Assembly (NCBI GenBank): GCA_023430465.1
Contig: JAEZAM010000081.1
Location: forward strand, 14,506 to 78,505
From: Bacteroidota bacterium
GTDB lineage: Bacteria; Bacteroidota; Bacteroidia; Chitinophagales; Chitinophagaceae
Direction: 5' to 3'
Length of the DNA stretch: 64,000 nucleotides
Shown: positions 16,536 to 25,876 of the stretch, in pieces
How positions within the stretch are numbered: position 1 is the stretch's first letter
Layout: the number at the start of each line of letters is the position of its first letter
Notes under the pieces: model-generated
Told to the model about the DNA's origin: nothing
What the model saw: only the letters and a program-made list of their open reading frames with translations
The model's database searches: none
Position numbers and translations under genes: made by a program

Positions 16536-19500
16536 TGTTTTAGTTTATAGACCAATGGCTTCCTGTTATTCATCGCTGCTACCAGTTTCACCCCGGTACT
16601 TGTATTGATAAACCGCAAACTTCTGACAGCACCGTCCAGGTTGAGCCCGGATGCATTGTTGGGCATGAATGACCATTTTCGTTGGCCGGTATTTAGCAAC
16701 ACTGTACCCTGGCTGGCGTCGAGCCGTCCAAATTGCGGTGTGAAGCCAAACATGTTGCCGCCCAGCACGAGGTCTGGTCGCCTGTCGTGGTTCACATCAT
16801 GCAAAGCAATTGCATTCACGCTCGATAACTGGACCATGTGCGAAAGCGGCTGGACATCAAAACGCCCTTCGCCCTGATTGTACAGTATAGCCGATGCGCC
16901 GGTGTTGAACTCCATCACCATAGCTTTGTCGATCACAGCTTTGGGAAAAAGTTCATGAATGGATTTTTTCGCAAAAGCGGCATGGCGCAAATTTTCTTTT
17001 TTCAGGCCAGGAAACTGGTCGGTGATCTCGCGTCTTAGAAACACCGGCACATCTTTTCCGTCGATATGCCGGGTGAGGAAACAGTCCTGTGAACCGTTAC
17101 CATCGAAGTCGGCAATCCACGCCTTTACCGGATTGTCTTTTCCTGGACGCAGGTAAAAATTCTCGCCTATGTTACCAAGTACGATATCCGTCAGGCCGTC
17201 GCCATCGAGGTCAGCAGCCTGTACGCTCATCCACCATCCTTTCAGGTTTTCCAGTCCAGGCAAGGCCAACGATACCAGTTTTTTATCTGCCAATCGAAGT
17301 ATTTGCGGCGCCATCCACTGGCTGGTCACGATGAGCTCAGGAATATTATCACCCGTCACATCAGCCCAGGTTGAGGCCGTCACCATACCATGTTTAAAAT
17401 CCGGCATCACTTCATCGGTGGCATCGGTAAAATGTCCGTTGCCGTCATTCCTGTAGAAGTAACTCCGGGGAGGCACACCATAGTTGAAAGGAACACTGCG
17501 GCTTCCAACAAAGAGATCCAAATCGCCATCACCATCTATGTCATAAGAGCAGGCGGTTGAGATATTATTTGAGTTGGCCGGAAACCCTGATGTAGCCAGG
17601 GTGAAATTTCCTTTGCCATCATTTTTATACAACCGATGTTGGAGTTCCCTGCCGCCGGGCCTGGTCGAATTACCTCCGGCTCCGAGGAAGAGATCCGCAT
17701 CACCGTCGTTATCACAATCAAAAAAATGAACCGCTACATCTTCAAAATCAGTGAAGCTGTTAAAGACAGCCTGTTCAGAAACAGTAAAGCCGGTAGCGTT
17801 TTGGATGTATAGCCGGCCGGGTTGCCCTTTTGCACCACCGATATAAAGATCTTCCATCCCATCCCCGTTTACATCTGCTGCAGCTATCTGTGGGCCCTCC
17901 GTGGACAACTGCTCGGGGAGATTGCGTTGATCATAGAAGTCGATGTATTCATCTTCGGTATGTTTATCGAAATTGCTTTCTTCCGCAATGAATACCGGGC
18001 TGGGGTTCATTTTAGGCGATCTTGCTCTTGTTGCCCGGGAAATAGTTGCATGATCCAGTTTATACAACGTATCAGCAGCAGGATTCGTCAGCACTGAATA
18101 ACTGCTATCGGGCCACGTGATAACCAGGGAGTCATATTTCGCCAGGGCGCCTGTCCCGAACAATTGCTTATAGTCTACCGACGACTGAAATCCACGCGTG
18201 GGTATCAGTTCCCGCGACCATGTATGCTCACCTGCATAGAGTCTCAGTTTGGCGCCGATGGCAAATGTATTGCCGCTGGTTCCTTTAAGTGAAACGGCAA
18301 GATAGTGTTGATCCTGGTGCTGTTCACGTGACTGATTCCTGTATACAAATGCCGGCTGGTTCACATTGCTGATCACGAGATCAAGATCACCGTCATTATC
18401 AAGATCACCATATGCCGCACCGCTGGAAAAGGAAGGTTGCGTGAAGCCCCAATCGTTACCGGCATCGGAGAAGCGCAGGTTGCCCTCATTCTTAAACATC
18501 TTATTGACCAGCGGCACGGACGGCATCTTACGGATGATACTGTCTACTTCCTCTTTTTCACCCGTCATCACCATCCGTTGAATAATATCATCTGCAAAGA
18601 AATCGATGAAGTCCTGATCGGTCACATCGTTGTAGATCCCATTGCACACATAGATGTCCGCATTGCCATCGTTGTTGGCATCAAAGACAAGCCCGCCCCA
18701 GCTCCAGTCGCTCGCGGCAACGCCGCTGTAAAACGCTGTTTCACTGAAACGGTTGTTGCCATTATTCACCTGCAAAGTATTCTGGGTATACTGGTTGTAG
18801 AAACCGGATCGCTGTTTCAGGCGCAGTACGTCGATGCTTTCAAATGATGTCGTCGTCTTGAGTCGATAGTCTTCAGATGGAAGCATATCGGTGGTGAAGA
18901 TATCGTTGTAGCCGTCATTGTTGATATCCGCCATATCTGCACCCATGGATGCCAGGCTTGTATGTTGAGCCCATTGTTCCAGTTCATCCCTGAAGGTTCC
19001 GTTACCCTGGTTGATATAGAGGTAATCCCTTTCAAAGAAATCATTGGAAACATAGATGTCGGGGTAATGATCACCGTTTACGTCTCCCACTGTCACCCCC
19101 AGCCCGAAACTGATCAGGCTGCCATATACTCCGGCCTCCTCGCTTACGTCTGTGAACACGTTGTTGTCATTGCGCAGGAATCTGTCGCCGCCGCCTTTCA
19201 GGAAGTCCTTCACCGGCCAGTCCCGGGCACGAAGGTTTCGCTTGTTGGCGTAGTTGAGGGTGTTAACGGGGATGAAACTGTTGTTGATGATAAATACATC
19301 CAGGTCACCATCGAGGTCATAATCGAAGAAGGCTGCGTGGGTAGCGTAGCCCCCGGTATTTTCCAATCCATACTCTTTGGCAGATTCAGTGAAGGTGAGG
19401 TCATGGTTGTTGATGAAAAGCTGGCTGACAGGCGGCTTGCCATCGATAAAGCCGGCATTGCACACATAAATATCTAGCCAGCCGTCACGGTTTATATCAA

Positions 19501-19852
19501 CCATCACTACACCGGTACTCCAATCACGCTTCTCGTTGAAGCCTGCTTTCGCTGAGATATCATCAAATTTCCAGTTTCCCTTGTTGAGAAACAGTTTGTT
19601 CGAGCCCATGTTGGCGGTGAAAAACACATCGGCCAGCCCGTCGTTGTTGACATCACCGATGGCGACACCTCCACCGTTGTAAAAATTGCGATAGCTGAAA
19701 ATATTGAAGTCTTTCGTGTTGCGGATCGCATTGTTAAACTGGATGCCTGTCGACTCTGCCAGGGTGAACAAGGTCGGCTTCGGGGACTCGCCCTTGCAGG
19801 AAAGGAGCACATAAAGACAGAAACAACCGATCAGGATCCTGGATAACTTCAT
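16532..19852 (-). CDS. FG-GAP/VCBS repeat + ASPIC/UnbV domain lipoprotein (copy A)
   Basis: The ATG at 19852 gives 1106 residues with a lipoprotein signal ending YVLLSCKGE. The longer frame from 19885 begins with TTG and is not favoured. The domain order is the same as in copy B: FG-GAP/VCBS repeats with DxNxDG loops (DVNNDGLADVFFT, DINRDGWLDIYVC, DLDNDGDLDLVIS), an ASPIC/UnbV segment (GNTFAIGAKLRLYAGEHTW... WPDSSYSVL), then further repeats. Copies A and B are tandem paralogs of nearly equal length. They lie about 75 nt beyond the terminator that follows the susCD pair at 19961-24469, so they may be expressed by read-through or by their own promoter. Confidence 0.88.
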   Translation of the reverse strand: MKLSRILIGCFCLYVLLSCKGESPKPTLFTLAESTGIQFNNAIRNTKDFNIFSYRNFYNGGGVAIGDVNNDGLADVFFTANMGSNKLFLNKGNWKFDDISAKAGFNEKRDWSTGVVMVDINRDGWLDIYVCNAGFIDGKPPVSQLFINNHDLTFTESAKEYGLENTGGYATHAAFFDYDLDGDLDVFIINNSFIPVNTLNYANKRNLRARDWPVKDFLKGGGDRFLRNDNNVFTDVSEEAGVYGSLISFGLGVTVGDVNGDHYPDIYVSNDFFERDYLYINQGNGTFRDELEQWAQHTSLASMGADMADINNDGYNDIFTTDMLPSEDYRLKTTTSFESIDVLRLKQRSGFYNQYTQNTLQVNNGNNRFSETAFYSGVAASDWSWGGLVFDANNDGNADIYVCNGIYNDVTDQDFIDFFADDIIQRMVMTGEKEEVDSIIRKMPSVPLVNKMFKNEGNLRFSDAGNDWGFTQPSFSSGAAYGDLDNDGDLDLVISNVNQPAFVYRNQSREQHQDQHYLAVSLKGTSGNTFAIGAKLRLYAGEHTWSRELIPTRGFQSSVDYKQLFGTGALAKYDSLVITWPDSSYSVLTNPAADTLYKLDHATISRATRARSPKMNPSPVFIAEESNFDKHTEDEYIDFYDQRNLPEQLSTEGPQIAAADVNGDGMEDLYIGGAKGQPGRLYIQNATGFTVSEQAVFNSFTDFEDVAVHFFDCDNDGDADLFLGAGGNSTRPGGRELQHRLYKNDGKGNFTLATSGFPANSNNISTACSYDIDGDGDLDLFVGSRSVPFNYGVPPRSYFYRNDGNGHFTDATDEVMPDFKHGMVTASTWADVTGDNIPELIVTSQWMAPQILRLADKKLVSLALPGLENLKGWWMSVQAADLDGDGLTDIVLGNIGENFYLRPGKDNPVKAWIADFDGNGSQDCFLTRHIDGKDVPVFLRREITDQFPGLKKENLRHAAFAKKSIHELFPKAVIDKAMVMEFNTGASAILYNQGEGRFDVQPLSHMVQLSSVNAIALHDVNHDRRPDLVLGGNMFGFTPQFGRLDASQGTVLLNTGQRKWSFMPNNASGLNLDGAVRSLRFINTSTGVKLVAAMNNRKPLVYKLKQ

Positions 19853-19905
19853 TACGTCAATTATACTTTTAGGCAAGACATTCAAAAATAACCTTTCGCC
19901 CTATA

Positions 19906-19940
19906 ACAAAAAAGGAAGGCCCTTGAATAGAGCCTTCCTT
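19906..19940 (-). terminator. Intrinsic terminator after susD (19961)
   Basis: On the minus strand, AAGGAAGGC (19940-19932) pairs with GCCTTCCTT (19920-19912) around an 11-nt loop, followed by TTTTTTG. It lies 20 nt beyond the susD stop. Confidence 0.85.
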
Positions 19941-19960
19941 GCTAAAATTTTTATATCAGA

Positions 19961-21475
19961 TTAATATCCCGGATTCTGAGTCAGGTTGGGATTTGCTGCG
20001 AGTTGCTGAGCTGGTATAGGAAAGAGCAAGCGGGTTTCAGCAGATGGAGTTGTTCTGAGTTCATCAGGCTCCAGGAATTTTCCAAAACGGATAAGATCCT
20101 GGCGACGCCATCCTTCCCAGTAAAGTTCACGACCTCTTTCATCCAGCAACTGATCAAGATTCACTGATCCAAGAGCGGATGCATCGGCACGGTCACGCAC
20201 GGCATTTACCAGTGTGAGGGCTGCGCCGGGGTTAGCCGGAGCATTTCTCAGGTGTGCCTCAGCCATCATGAGCATCACATCCGCAAGACGGAAGATGACG
20301 AAGTCGTTATCTACGTTATCTCCATTGTTATAATCAGGTGGATACTTAACTACACGCACACCGGTTACTTCCAGCGTATTTGGATCTGTTTCCACGGCTT
20401 TCACTGCTTTGGTGAAGCTCAGCGGGTTTCCTTTCCTGTCCTGCAGCGCCACATTATTCTGGTTGTACTGCTGGCCTTCAAGCAGACCTACGCGAAGACC
20501 GGACACGTTTGTTACACCAGGATAAGTATCGCCACGGCGTTTATCATTTGCTTCGAATTTGTCATAGAATTCACCCAAGGTTGTGAAACCGTTCCAACCA
20601 CCTGGATTGTTGTTATAGTGGAGTGAACAGAAGTAACGTGAACGTACACCGCCGCTGCTGGAACCGCCGAGGTTCTCACCGGTGAAGATGTTCTCCGTAG
20701 ACAATGAATTATTCAAAGGTGCGAAGTTGTCATAAAAATTACCTGTCAGCGTATAGCCAGATGCCAGGATATCATTTCCATAAGCCAGCACTTTCGCCAT
20801 ATCTGCAGGATCGAAAGTGGGTGCGGCACGGTTGGCAACAACGCCTTTGGTGAGGTACGCTTTCATCAGGAGAACGCGGGCGGCGTTCTTGTTAGCATTG
20901 TATTCAGGTCCGTTGGTGAGATCAGGTAGAATTGCTTCGAGTTCACTGATCACAAAATTGAGCGCCTCCGCACCTTTCCTTACGGAAGGAACCGCCAGCG
21001 GATCGCCACCTGGCTCACGATAGGGAACCTGGTCCCAGCCTTCCACATAGTGGAACTCAGCAAATGCACGAAGGAAGCGTGCTTCAGCCGCCTGCTGTGC
21101 ATTGGGGCTGAGGCTGAGAACCTGCGTAGAGTTATAGGCAATGCGTCCCAGGTGTTCGAAGGCCATGCGGACATAGTTATGATTCGCATCCCAGGTATGC
21201 GCATGAAGTACGCGCCAGATGCCATTATCATCCCAGTCACCACCTCTTGTTGGACCGACGCACTCGTCTGTAGTATGCTCCTGTATCGCCCATACGCCTT
21301 CCTGGCCCTGCAGGTTGCGCATGTCATTTCGATAGATATTCAGCAGCAGGTCCGCAGCGGTGATGGAATTCCCGGAGTTCGCCGCGAGACTATCCTGGAA
21401 GTTCTCATCAATCTTATTACAGCCCGCTGCCATCAAGGCAACAACTGCGGCTGATAAAATCAATTTCTTTTTCAT
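19961..21475 (-). CDS. SusD/RagB family outer-membrane lipoprotein
   Basis: 504 residues from the ATG at 21475; a further ATG two codons upstream (21481) is also possible. The lipoprotein signal ends LMAAGCNKID. The sequence has standard SusD landmarks: QEGVWAIQEHTTDECVGPTRGGDWDDNGIWR, EARFLRAFAEFHYVEGW, FVIFRLADVMLMMAEAHLR and the closing LYWEGWRRQDLIRFGKF ... LFPIPAQQLAANPNLTQNPGY. It pairs with the susC gene 12 nt upstream. Unlike the neighbouring starch locus it has no glycoside hydrolase beside it; VCBS/ASPIC genes follow instead. Ligand unknown. Confidence 0.94.
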   Translation of the reverse strand: MKKKLILSAAVVALMAAGCNKIDENFQDSLAANSGNSITAADLLLNIYRNDMRNLQGQEGVWAIQEHTTDECVGPTRGGDWDDNGIWRVLHAHTWDANHNYVRMAFEHLGRIAYNSTQVLSLSPNAQQAAEARFLRAFAEFHYVEGWDQVPYREPGGDPLAVPSVRKGAEALNFVISELEAILPDLTNGPEYNANKNAARVLLMKAYLTKGVVANRAAPTFDPADMAKVLAYGNDILASGYTLTGNFYDNFAPLNNSLSTENIFTGENLGGSSSGGVRSRYFCSLHYNNNPGGWNGFTTLGEFYDKFEANDKRRGDTYPGVTNVSGLRVGLLEGQQYNQNNVALQDRKGNPLSFTKAVKAVETDPNTLEVTGVRVVKYPPDYNNGDNVDNDFVIFRLADVMLMMAEAHLRNAPANPGAALTLVNAVRDRADASALGSVNLDQLLDERGRELYWEGWRRQDLIRFGKFLEPDELRTTPSAETRLLFPIPAQQLAANPNLTQNPGY

Positions 21476-21493
21476 ATGCATTAGGTTGTTCTG

Positions 21494-24469
21494 TTAGAAG
21501 GAAATATTTACGCCGAACAGGAATGTCCTTGCAGAAGGATAGCCGATATAATCGATACCCACTGACGGAATTCCATTTACCTGCTTGTCTGTGTTTACCT
21601 CAGGATCGAAGCCTGTGTAGTTGGTCAGCACAAAGAGGTTCTGGCCGGTGACAAATAAATTGATGTTGCTGATGTTGGATCCAACACGACCGATGGCATA
21701 GCTAAGCGTAGCGTTGGCCATTTTCAGGTAGTTGCCTTTTTCAAGGTAGCGTGATGAAGATGTGATCGGGTTGGTAAGTGATTCACCATTTCCAAACAGG
21801 TCAGCAGAGAGGTTTCTTGTACCCAGGTTACCAATTGGCAAGACTGAGTTGGCTGTATTATTATAAATGTAATGACCGAAGGCGCCATTCATATTTGCAG
21901 TCAGGGACAATTTCTTATAACCCACGGTTGTTGATATACCCAGGATGGTTGATGGATTGGGGTCTCCCTTATAGTAGAAGATGTTACCATCATCGGTGTA
22001 GATGGCCTGGCCGGTGGTCTTGTCTATTCCCTGGTAATCACGCGTGTAGAACACATTGATCGGCTGACCATTGGTGATCAGTTGGGACAATGTACCTGAC
22101 ATACCCTGACCATGCAGCGCACCAGTTTGAATCGGTGCAGGAAGGCCACTTACTTTATTTTTTACGAAGGTTGCATTAACGCCCAGGTCCCAGGTGAAAT
22201 CACTGGTGTTAACGATGTTACCGTTCAACGTTACTTCCAAACCTTTATTTTCTACCTGCCCGTCAAGATTGATCCAGATGGTTGTACCTGGTGATGGCTG
22301 CGGTGAAATAGATGGGAAGAGCAGTTTCTTTGTTGTTCTGCTGAAATAATCAATTGTACCAGTGATGCGATTATTGAGGATACCGAAGTCAACACCGACG
22401 TTTGTCTGAATATCCTGCTGCCACTGGAGGTCCTTGTTAGGAAGCTGGTTTTCACCAAGACCGCCATTGTTCTCATTGAACACATATTTCTGCAGAGATG
22501 CACCTGACGGGAATTCCTGGTTACCGGTGATACCGAATCCTGCACGCAGTTTCAGCATGTTGATGGCTGTGGAATTCCAGAATCCTTCTTTATGAATGTT
22601 CCAGGCTGCAGCAAATGAAGGGAAATAACCGAAACGGTTATTCTCACCGAACTTGCTTGAGCCGTCTGCGCGAAGTGTTGCAGTCAGCAGGTATTTACCC
22701 TGCAGATCGACACCCACCCGGGCAAAGTAAGAGCGGATCTCGGAGAGAGGCGGGCGGAAGGAAGAGAAACGCTTTGTGGCGTTGGAACCAAACTGAAGAT
22801 AGTCAGTATAATCCAGCGCATAATCTCCAAAGTCACGACCGTTCAGGTTCGTTCCTTTGACTTCATTGCGATAATACTCATAACCAAGCAAAGCGGTGAA
22901 TGACAGGTCAGAGTTGAATCGCTTGTTATAATTCAGCGTCTGGGTGACCTGCTGGGTCAGCAACTCGTTGTTGGCAACGTTGGCAAAACCACGGCCATTG
23001 GGATAGCTCGTCGAGAAGCCTACGTTCTCGAGGTTAACCCAGTTACGCATGGATGTGCGGCGGATACCCGTACCATAGTTGAAGCCGTATGTAAGTCTAT
23101 ACTCAAGCTCATTCGTGATCTTATAAGATGGAGATATGCTACCAAGCACTGTCGTCACCGTCGCGCGATCGTGGTATCCTTCTATCAATTCAAGCGGATT
23201 CAGGGTAGAACCATCGAAGTAGTTATTGATGGTGCCGTCTGGTTTGCGCAAGGCACGTGTTGGGTTAAACTGGAGTGCTGTTGAGACCACGTTACCGGTA
23301 AAGCCGGCATCATTGCTTATCGCGCCAATCTTTTCTTTTGTCTGTGAAGTGATCAGGTTGAAATCAAGGCCGAGGCGGCGATTGTTGAGAAGCTTGAGGG
23401 AGGCATTGAAATTTGCTGTCAGTTTCTTCAGGCCTGTTCCTTTCAGGATACCTTCCTGGTCGAGGTGGCTGCCAGAGATCCGGTAGCGGCCATTCTCATT
23501 ACCACCACTTACCGCTACGTTATTATTAGTGGTCAGTGCGGATTCAAATATCGCGTCATATGCATCGATGTCTGCGCCATAATCGCCATTGGTCAGGTTG
23601 TATTCATCCAGTGTAGCACGGTACATGGCCGCGTCCATCACGTCGATCTTTTTGCGCAGCTTGCTGATACCAACGCTTGAGTTCAACTCTAGGCGTGGGA
23701 GGCCGCTTACACCTTTTTTTGTGGTAATGATCACGACACCGTTGGCGCCGCGTGACCCGTAGATCGCAGTAGCCGATGCATCTTTCAATACATCCATTGA
23801 AGCGATATCATTGGGGTTAATGAAATTGAGTGGGTTGGCATCCGGAGTGGCTCCGAGTCCGCCGACGTTCACACCCGGGCGGGCACTGGATCCATCCACG
23901 ATGACCCCATCAATAACGAACAGTGGCTGATTGCCTGTCCGCAGTGAGCTGTTACCACGAATCTTGAAAGTAGTCGCACCACCCGGCTGACCGCTGTTAT
24001 TTATAACCTGTACACCGGCTACCTTTCCCTGGATCAACTGATCAGGAGCAACCTGGATACCCTGGTTAAAATCTTTCGGCTTTACCGAAGCAACGGCACC
24101 TGTCAGGTCACTGCGTCTTGCAGTACCATAACCGATCACCACCACTTCGCTCAGACCGGCTGCGCGGTTAGTGAGGGCAACATCCACGGAGGATTTACCG
24201 GTGATGTCCACTTCGAGAACATCAAACTCAACCGAAGAAAAAATGAGTGTGTTGATCCCTGACGGAACCGTGATGCGGAACGTACCGTCTTCAGCAGTTG
24301 CTGTTCCGGTCGTCGAGCCCTTTGGCTGAACAGATACACCGCTGGCCGCAGTACCTGTAGCACTGTTGGTCACTTTTCCGGTTACTGTTCTTTCCTGGGC
24401 GAAGGTTAATAATGAAATAAGCAGGAGTACAGGCGTGAGGATCACCTGAAGCAATCGTTTCATAAACAT
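21494..24469 (-). CDS. SusC/RagA family TonB-dependent outer-membrane transporter
   Basis: A 991-residue SusC protein. The signal peptide ends LLTFAQ; an internal ATG two codons in gives the same signal. A carboxypeptidase-regulatory-like domain (about 26-100) is followed by SEVVVIGYGTARRSDLTGAV, the classic SusC linker, plug motifs (LFVIDGVIVDG, DIASMDVLKDASATAIYGSRGANGV), and a barrel ending ARTFLFGVNISF. The linker and plug are very like those of the SusC at 27492, so these two transporters belong to the same subgroup. A promoter-like TTTTG-N20-TAAATTG lies about 62 nt upstream. No STN domain is present. Confidence 0.95.
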   Translation of the reverse strand: MFMKRLLQVILTPVLLLISLLTFAQERTVTGKVTNSATGTAASGVSVQPKGSTTGTATAEDGTFRITVPSGINTLIFSSVEFDVLEVDITGKSSVDVALTNRAAGLSEVVVIGYGTARRSDLTGAVASVKPKDFNQGIQVAPDQLIQGKVAGVQVINNSGQPGGATTFKIRGNSSLRTGNQPLFVIDGVIVDGSSARPGVNVGGLGATPDANPLNFINPNDIASMDVLKDASATAIYGSRGANGVVIITTKKGVSGLPRLELNSSVGISKLRKKIDVMDAAMYRATLDEYNLTNGDYGADIDAYDAIFESALTTNNNVAVSGGNENGRYRISGSHLDQEGILKGTGLKKLTANFNASLKLLNNRRLGLDFNLITSQTKEKIGAISNDAGFTGNVVSTALQFNPTRALRKPDGTINNYFDGSTLNPLELIEGYHDRATVTTVLGSISPSYKITNELEYRLTYGFNYGTGIRRTSMRNWVNLENVGFSTSYPNGRGFANVANNELLTQQVTQTLNYNKRFNSDLSFTALLGYEYYRNEVKGTNLNGRDFGDYALDYTDYLQFGSNATKRFSSFRPPLSEIRSYFARVGVDLQGKYLLTATLRADGSSKFGENNRFGYFPSFAAAWNIHKEGFWNSTAINMLKLRAGFGITGNQEFPSGASLQKYVFNENNGGLGENQLPNKDLQWQQDIQTNVGVDFGILNNRITGTIDYFSRTTKKLLFPSISPQPSPGTTIWINLDGQVENKGLEVTLNGNIVNTSDFTWDLGVNATFVKNKVSGLPAPIQTGALHGQGMSGTLSQLITNGQPINVFYTRDYQGIDKTTGQAIYTDDGNIFYYKGDPNPSTILGISTTVGYKKLSLTANMNGAFGHYIYNNTANSVLPIGNLGTRNLSADLFGNGESLTNPITSSSRYLEKGNYLKMANATLSYAIGRVGSNISNINLFVTGQNLFVLTNYTGFDPEVNTDKQVNGIPSVGIDYIGYPSARTFLFGVNISF

Positions 24470-24530
24470 AGCATTCGATTTTGGGTTTTTTATCGACTCG
24501 GAGACTCAGATAAAATTTGTGTTCCCGTCA

Positions 24531-24564
24531 CACAATTTAACTTAAACTAAGAGTATTAACAAAA
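24531..24564 (-). promoter_or_regulatory. Probable promoter of the susCD pair at 19961-24469
   Basis: On the minus strand TTTTG (24564-24560) is followed by 20 nt and TAAATTGTG (24539-24531), close to the Bacteroidota -33 TTTG and -7 TAnnTTTG pattern. The 5' leader would be about 55 nt. Confidence 0.4.
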
Positions 24565-24610
24565 TTTTTTAAGGTATTTTTTGGATTGTAATGAGTTGAG
24601 TTTCACGCAA

Positions 24611-24627
24611 CCTTCGACAGGCTCGGG
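24611..24627. repeat. Variant of the CCTTCGACAGGCTCRGGG dispersed element
   Basis: CCTTCGACAGGCTCGGG in the gap between susE and the next susC. It differs from the copies at 12174 and 41580 by one or two bases. Nothing else coding is visible in 24565-24717. Confidence 0.65.
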
Positions 24628-24717
24628 CACGGGCTGCAAAGACCGGGGTTTCTTCGGGGTATTTGCCAGGTAAGCCGATAACCGGGCTTTCGCGACGTTG
24701 CTTACCGTTGCTTAAAA

Positions 24718-24742
24718 TAAAAAAGCCGCCCCGAGGGCGGCT
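24718..24742 (-). terminator. Intrinsic terminator after susE
   Basis: On the minus strand AGCCGCCC-TCG-GGGCGGCT is a perfect 8-bp GC-rich stem (24742-24724) followed by TTTTTTATTTT. It separates the starch locus from the next susCD pair. Confidence 0.9.
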
Positions 24743-24764
24743 CATGGTCCTGTTCACTGTTTAA

Positions 24765-25841
24765 TTAATTTTTCCTGATCGAGTAGGCATAGTTGCCCGC
24801 CACGCCCAGGTCGAGCGTGATGGTATAATTGCCGTCGTCCGCGATCCTGATATTCGACCCGCCGGGATCCGGCTTGTTGTCAGGTGTGCCATTGTCTCCA
24901 TAATTTATCGCCCAATCGTCGTTGGCCCGGAACTTCAGTTCCTTGCCGCCCACGAGATTGGTGGTGATGGTCCAGGTTCCCGCTGCCGCGTTGAACGTCA
25001 TTGGTGTGCTGGCGCCCCAACCGCCCGGCGTGGCATCTCCGATGATACCAAACGTAGTGATCTTCGTGCCGCTGAACGTCATGTTCACCGTATTTGCCTT
25101 CAGGAGGTAAACCCCGGGTCCATCGGCGAACGTTACATTATTTCCGCCGTTTGTCAATACCCCCGGTCCGGAACTGCCAAAGTCTCCATCGCTCCACTGC
25201 GGTCCCTTTACCAGTTTGAACTGGGGCGCTCCCGGATCGGTGAAATTGATGTAGCCTTCATAACCCTCGCCAGTAGTGCCGCTTGCATTCTTATCTACGA
25301 TCTTCGGTGCCTCGCCGGGGTTCCAGCCCTGGTGATTACCCGCTACTCGCAGCGCCTGGGGGAATTCATAAACGATGATGTCGCGATAGGCAGTGACTGT
25401 CATCGTTACTACATTTGAATAGATCGGCGTAACGTTTTCCGCCAGGGAAGCCTTTACGCGCACTTCCACCTGCTGCGGACTGCCGAAAGGAATGATCTCC
25501 AGCAACTTTCCATTCAACTCGCCTACTTTAAAATTCTTTTGATTGGCGGTACCTACATTAACTGTTGCCGTATTCGAATTATTCGGAAAGTTCTCGCCAG
25601 CTTTTGCAAACTGGATTGTGTAGTTCACCGCTGCATTGAAGCCATACTCCGGTGCAGTCCAGGTAAGACTGGTTGCCGCTTCGCTTGCATCATCCTGGAT
25701 CAGTTCAAGTGTGGGAACACTTACGGTCAACATACTGGTGCCGCCTTCCATCAGGGTTACCCTGGTCTCATCTTTTTTACAACCAATCACCGCTGTCGCA
25801 ACGATAACCAGTGCCCCGAGATAGTTAAAAAATGATTTCAT
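24765..25841 (-). CDS. SusE-like starch-binding outer-membrane lipoprotein
   Basis: A 358-residue lipoprotein with a signal ending TAVIGCKKDE (Cys21). The N-terminal part (about 30-150) is the SusE Ig-like domain (VPTLELIQDDASEAATSLTWTAPEYGF). Two carbohydrate-binding repeats follow (SusE/SusF type), the first starting LRVAGNHQGWNPGEAPKI and the second FGIIGDATPGGWGASTPM, each with the Trp and Lys/Arg residues typical of maltooligosaccharide-binding modules (VGGKELKFRANDDWAINYG). It lies 35 nt after susD, is the last gene of the operon, and is followed by a strong terminator. It would hold starch chains at the surface next to SusCD. Confidence 0.9.
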   Translation of the reverse strand: MKSFFNYLGALVIVATAVIGCKKDETRVTLMEGGTSMLTVSVPTLELIQDDASEAATSLTWTAPEYGFNAAVNYTIQFAKAGENFPNNSNTATVNVGTANQKNFKVGELNGKLLEIIPFGSPQQVEVRVKASLAENVTPIYSNVVTMTVTAYRDIIVYEFPQALRVAGNHQGWNPGEAPKIVDKNASGTTGEGYEGYINFTDPGAPQFKLVKGPQWSDGDFGSSGPGVLTNGGNNVTFADGPGVYLLKANTVNMTFSGTKITTFGIIGDATPGGWGASTPMTFNAAAGTWTITTNLVGGKELKFRANDDWAINYGDNGTPDNKPDPGGSNIRIADDGNYTITLDLGVAGNYAYSIRKN

Positions 25842-25876
25842 ATAGAATCGTTTGATGTGTTTGAGTTATCAGCAAA

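Noticed and set aside
13191..19852. RNA-binding protein label for the VCBS pair
   Set aside because: Both have lipoprotein signals and Ca-binding FG-GAP loops; no RNA-binding domain is seen.
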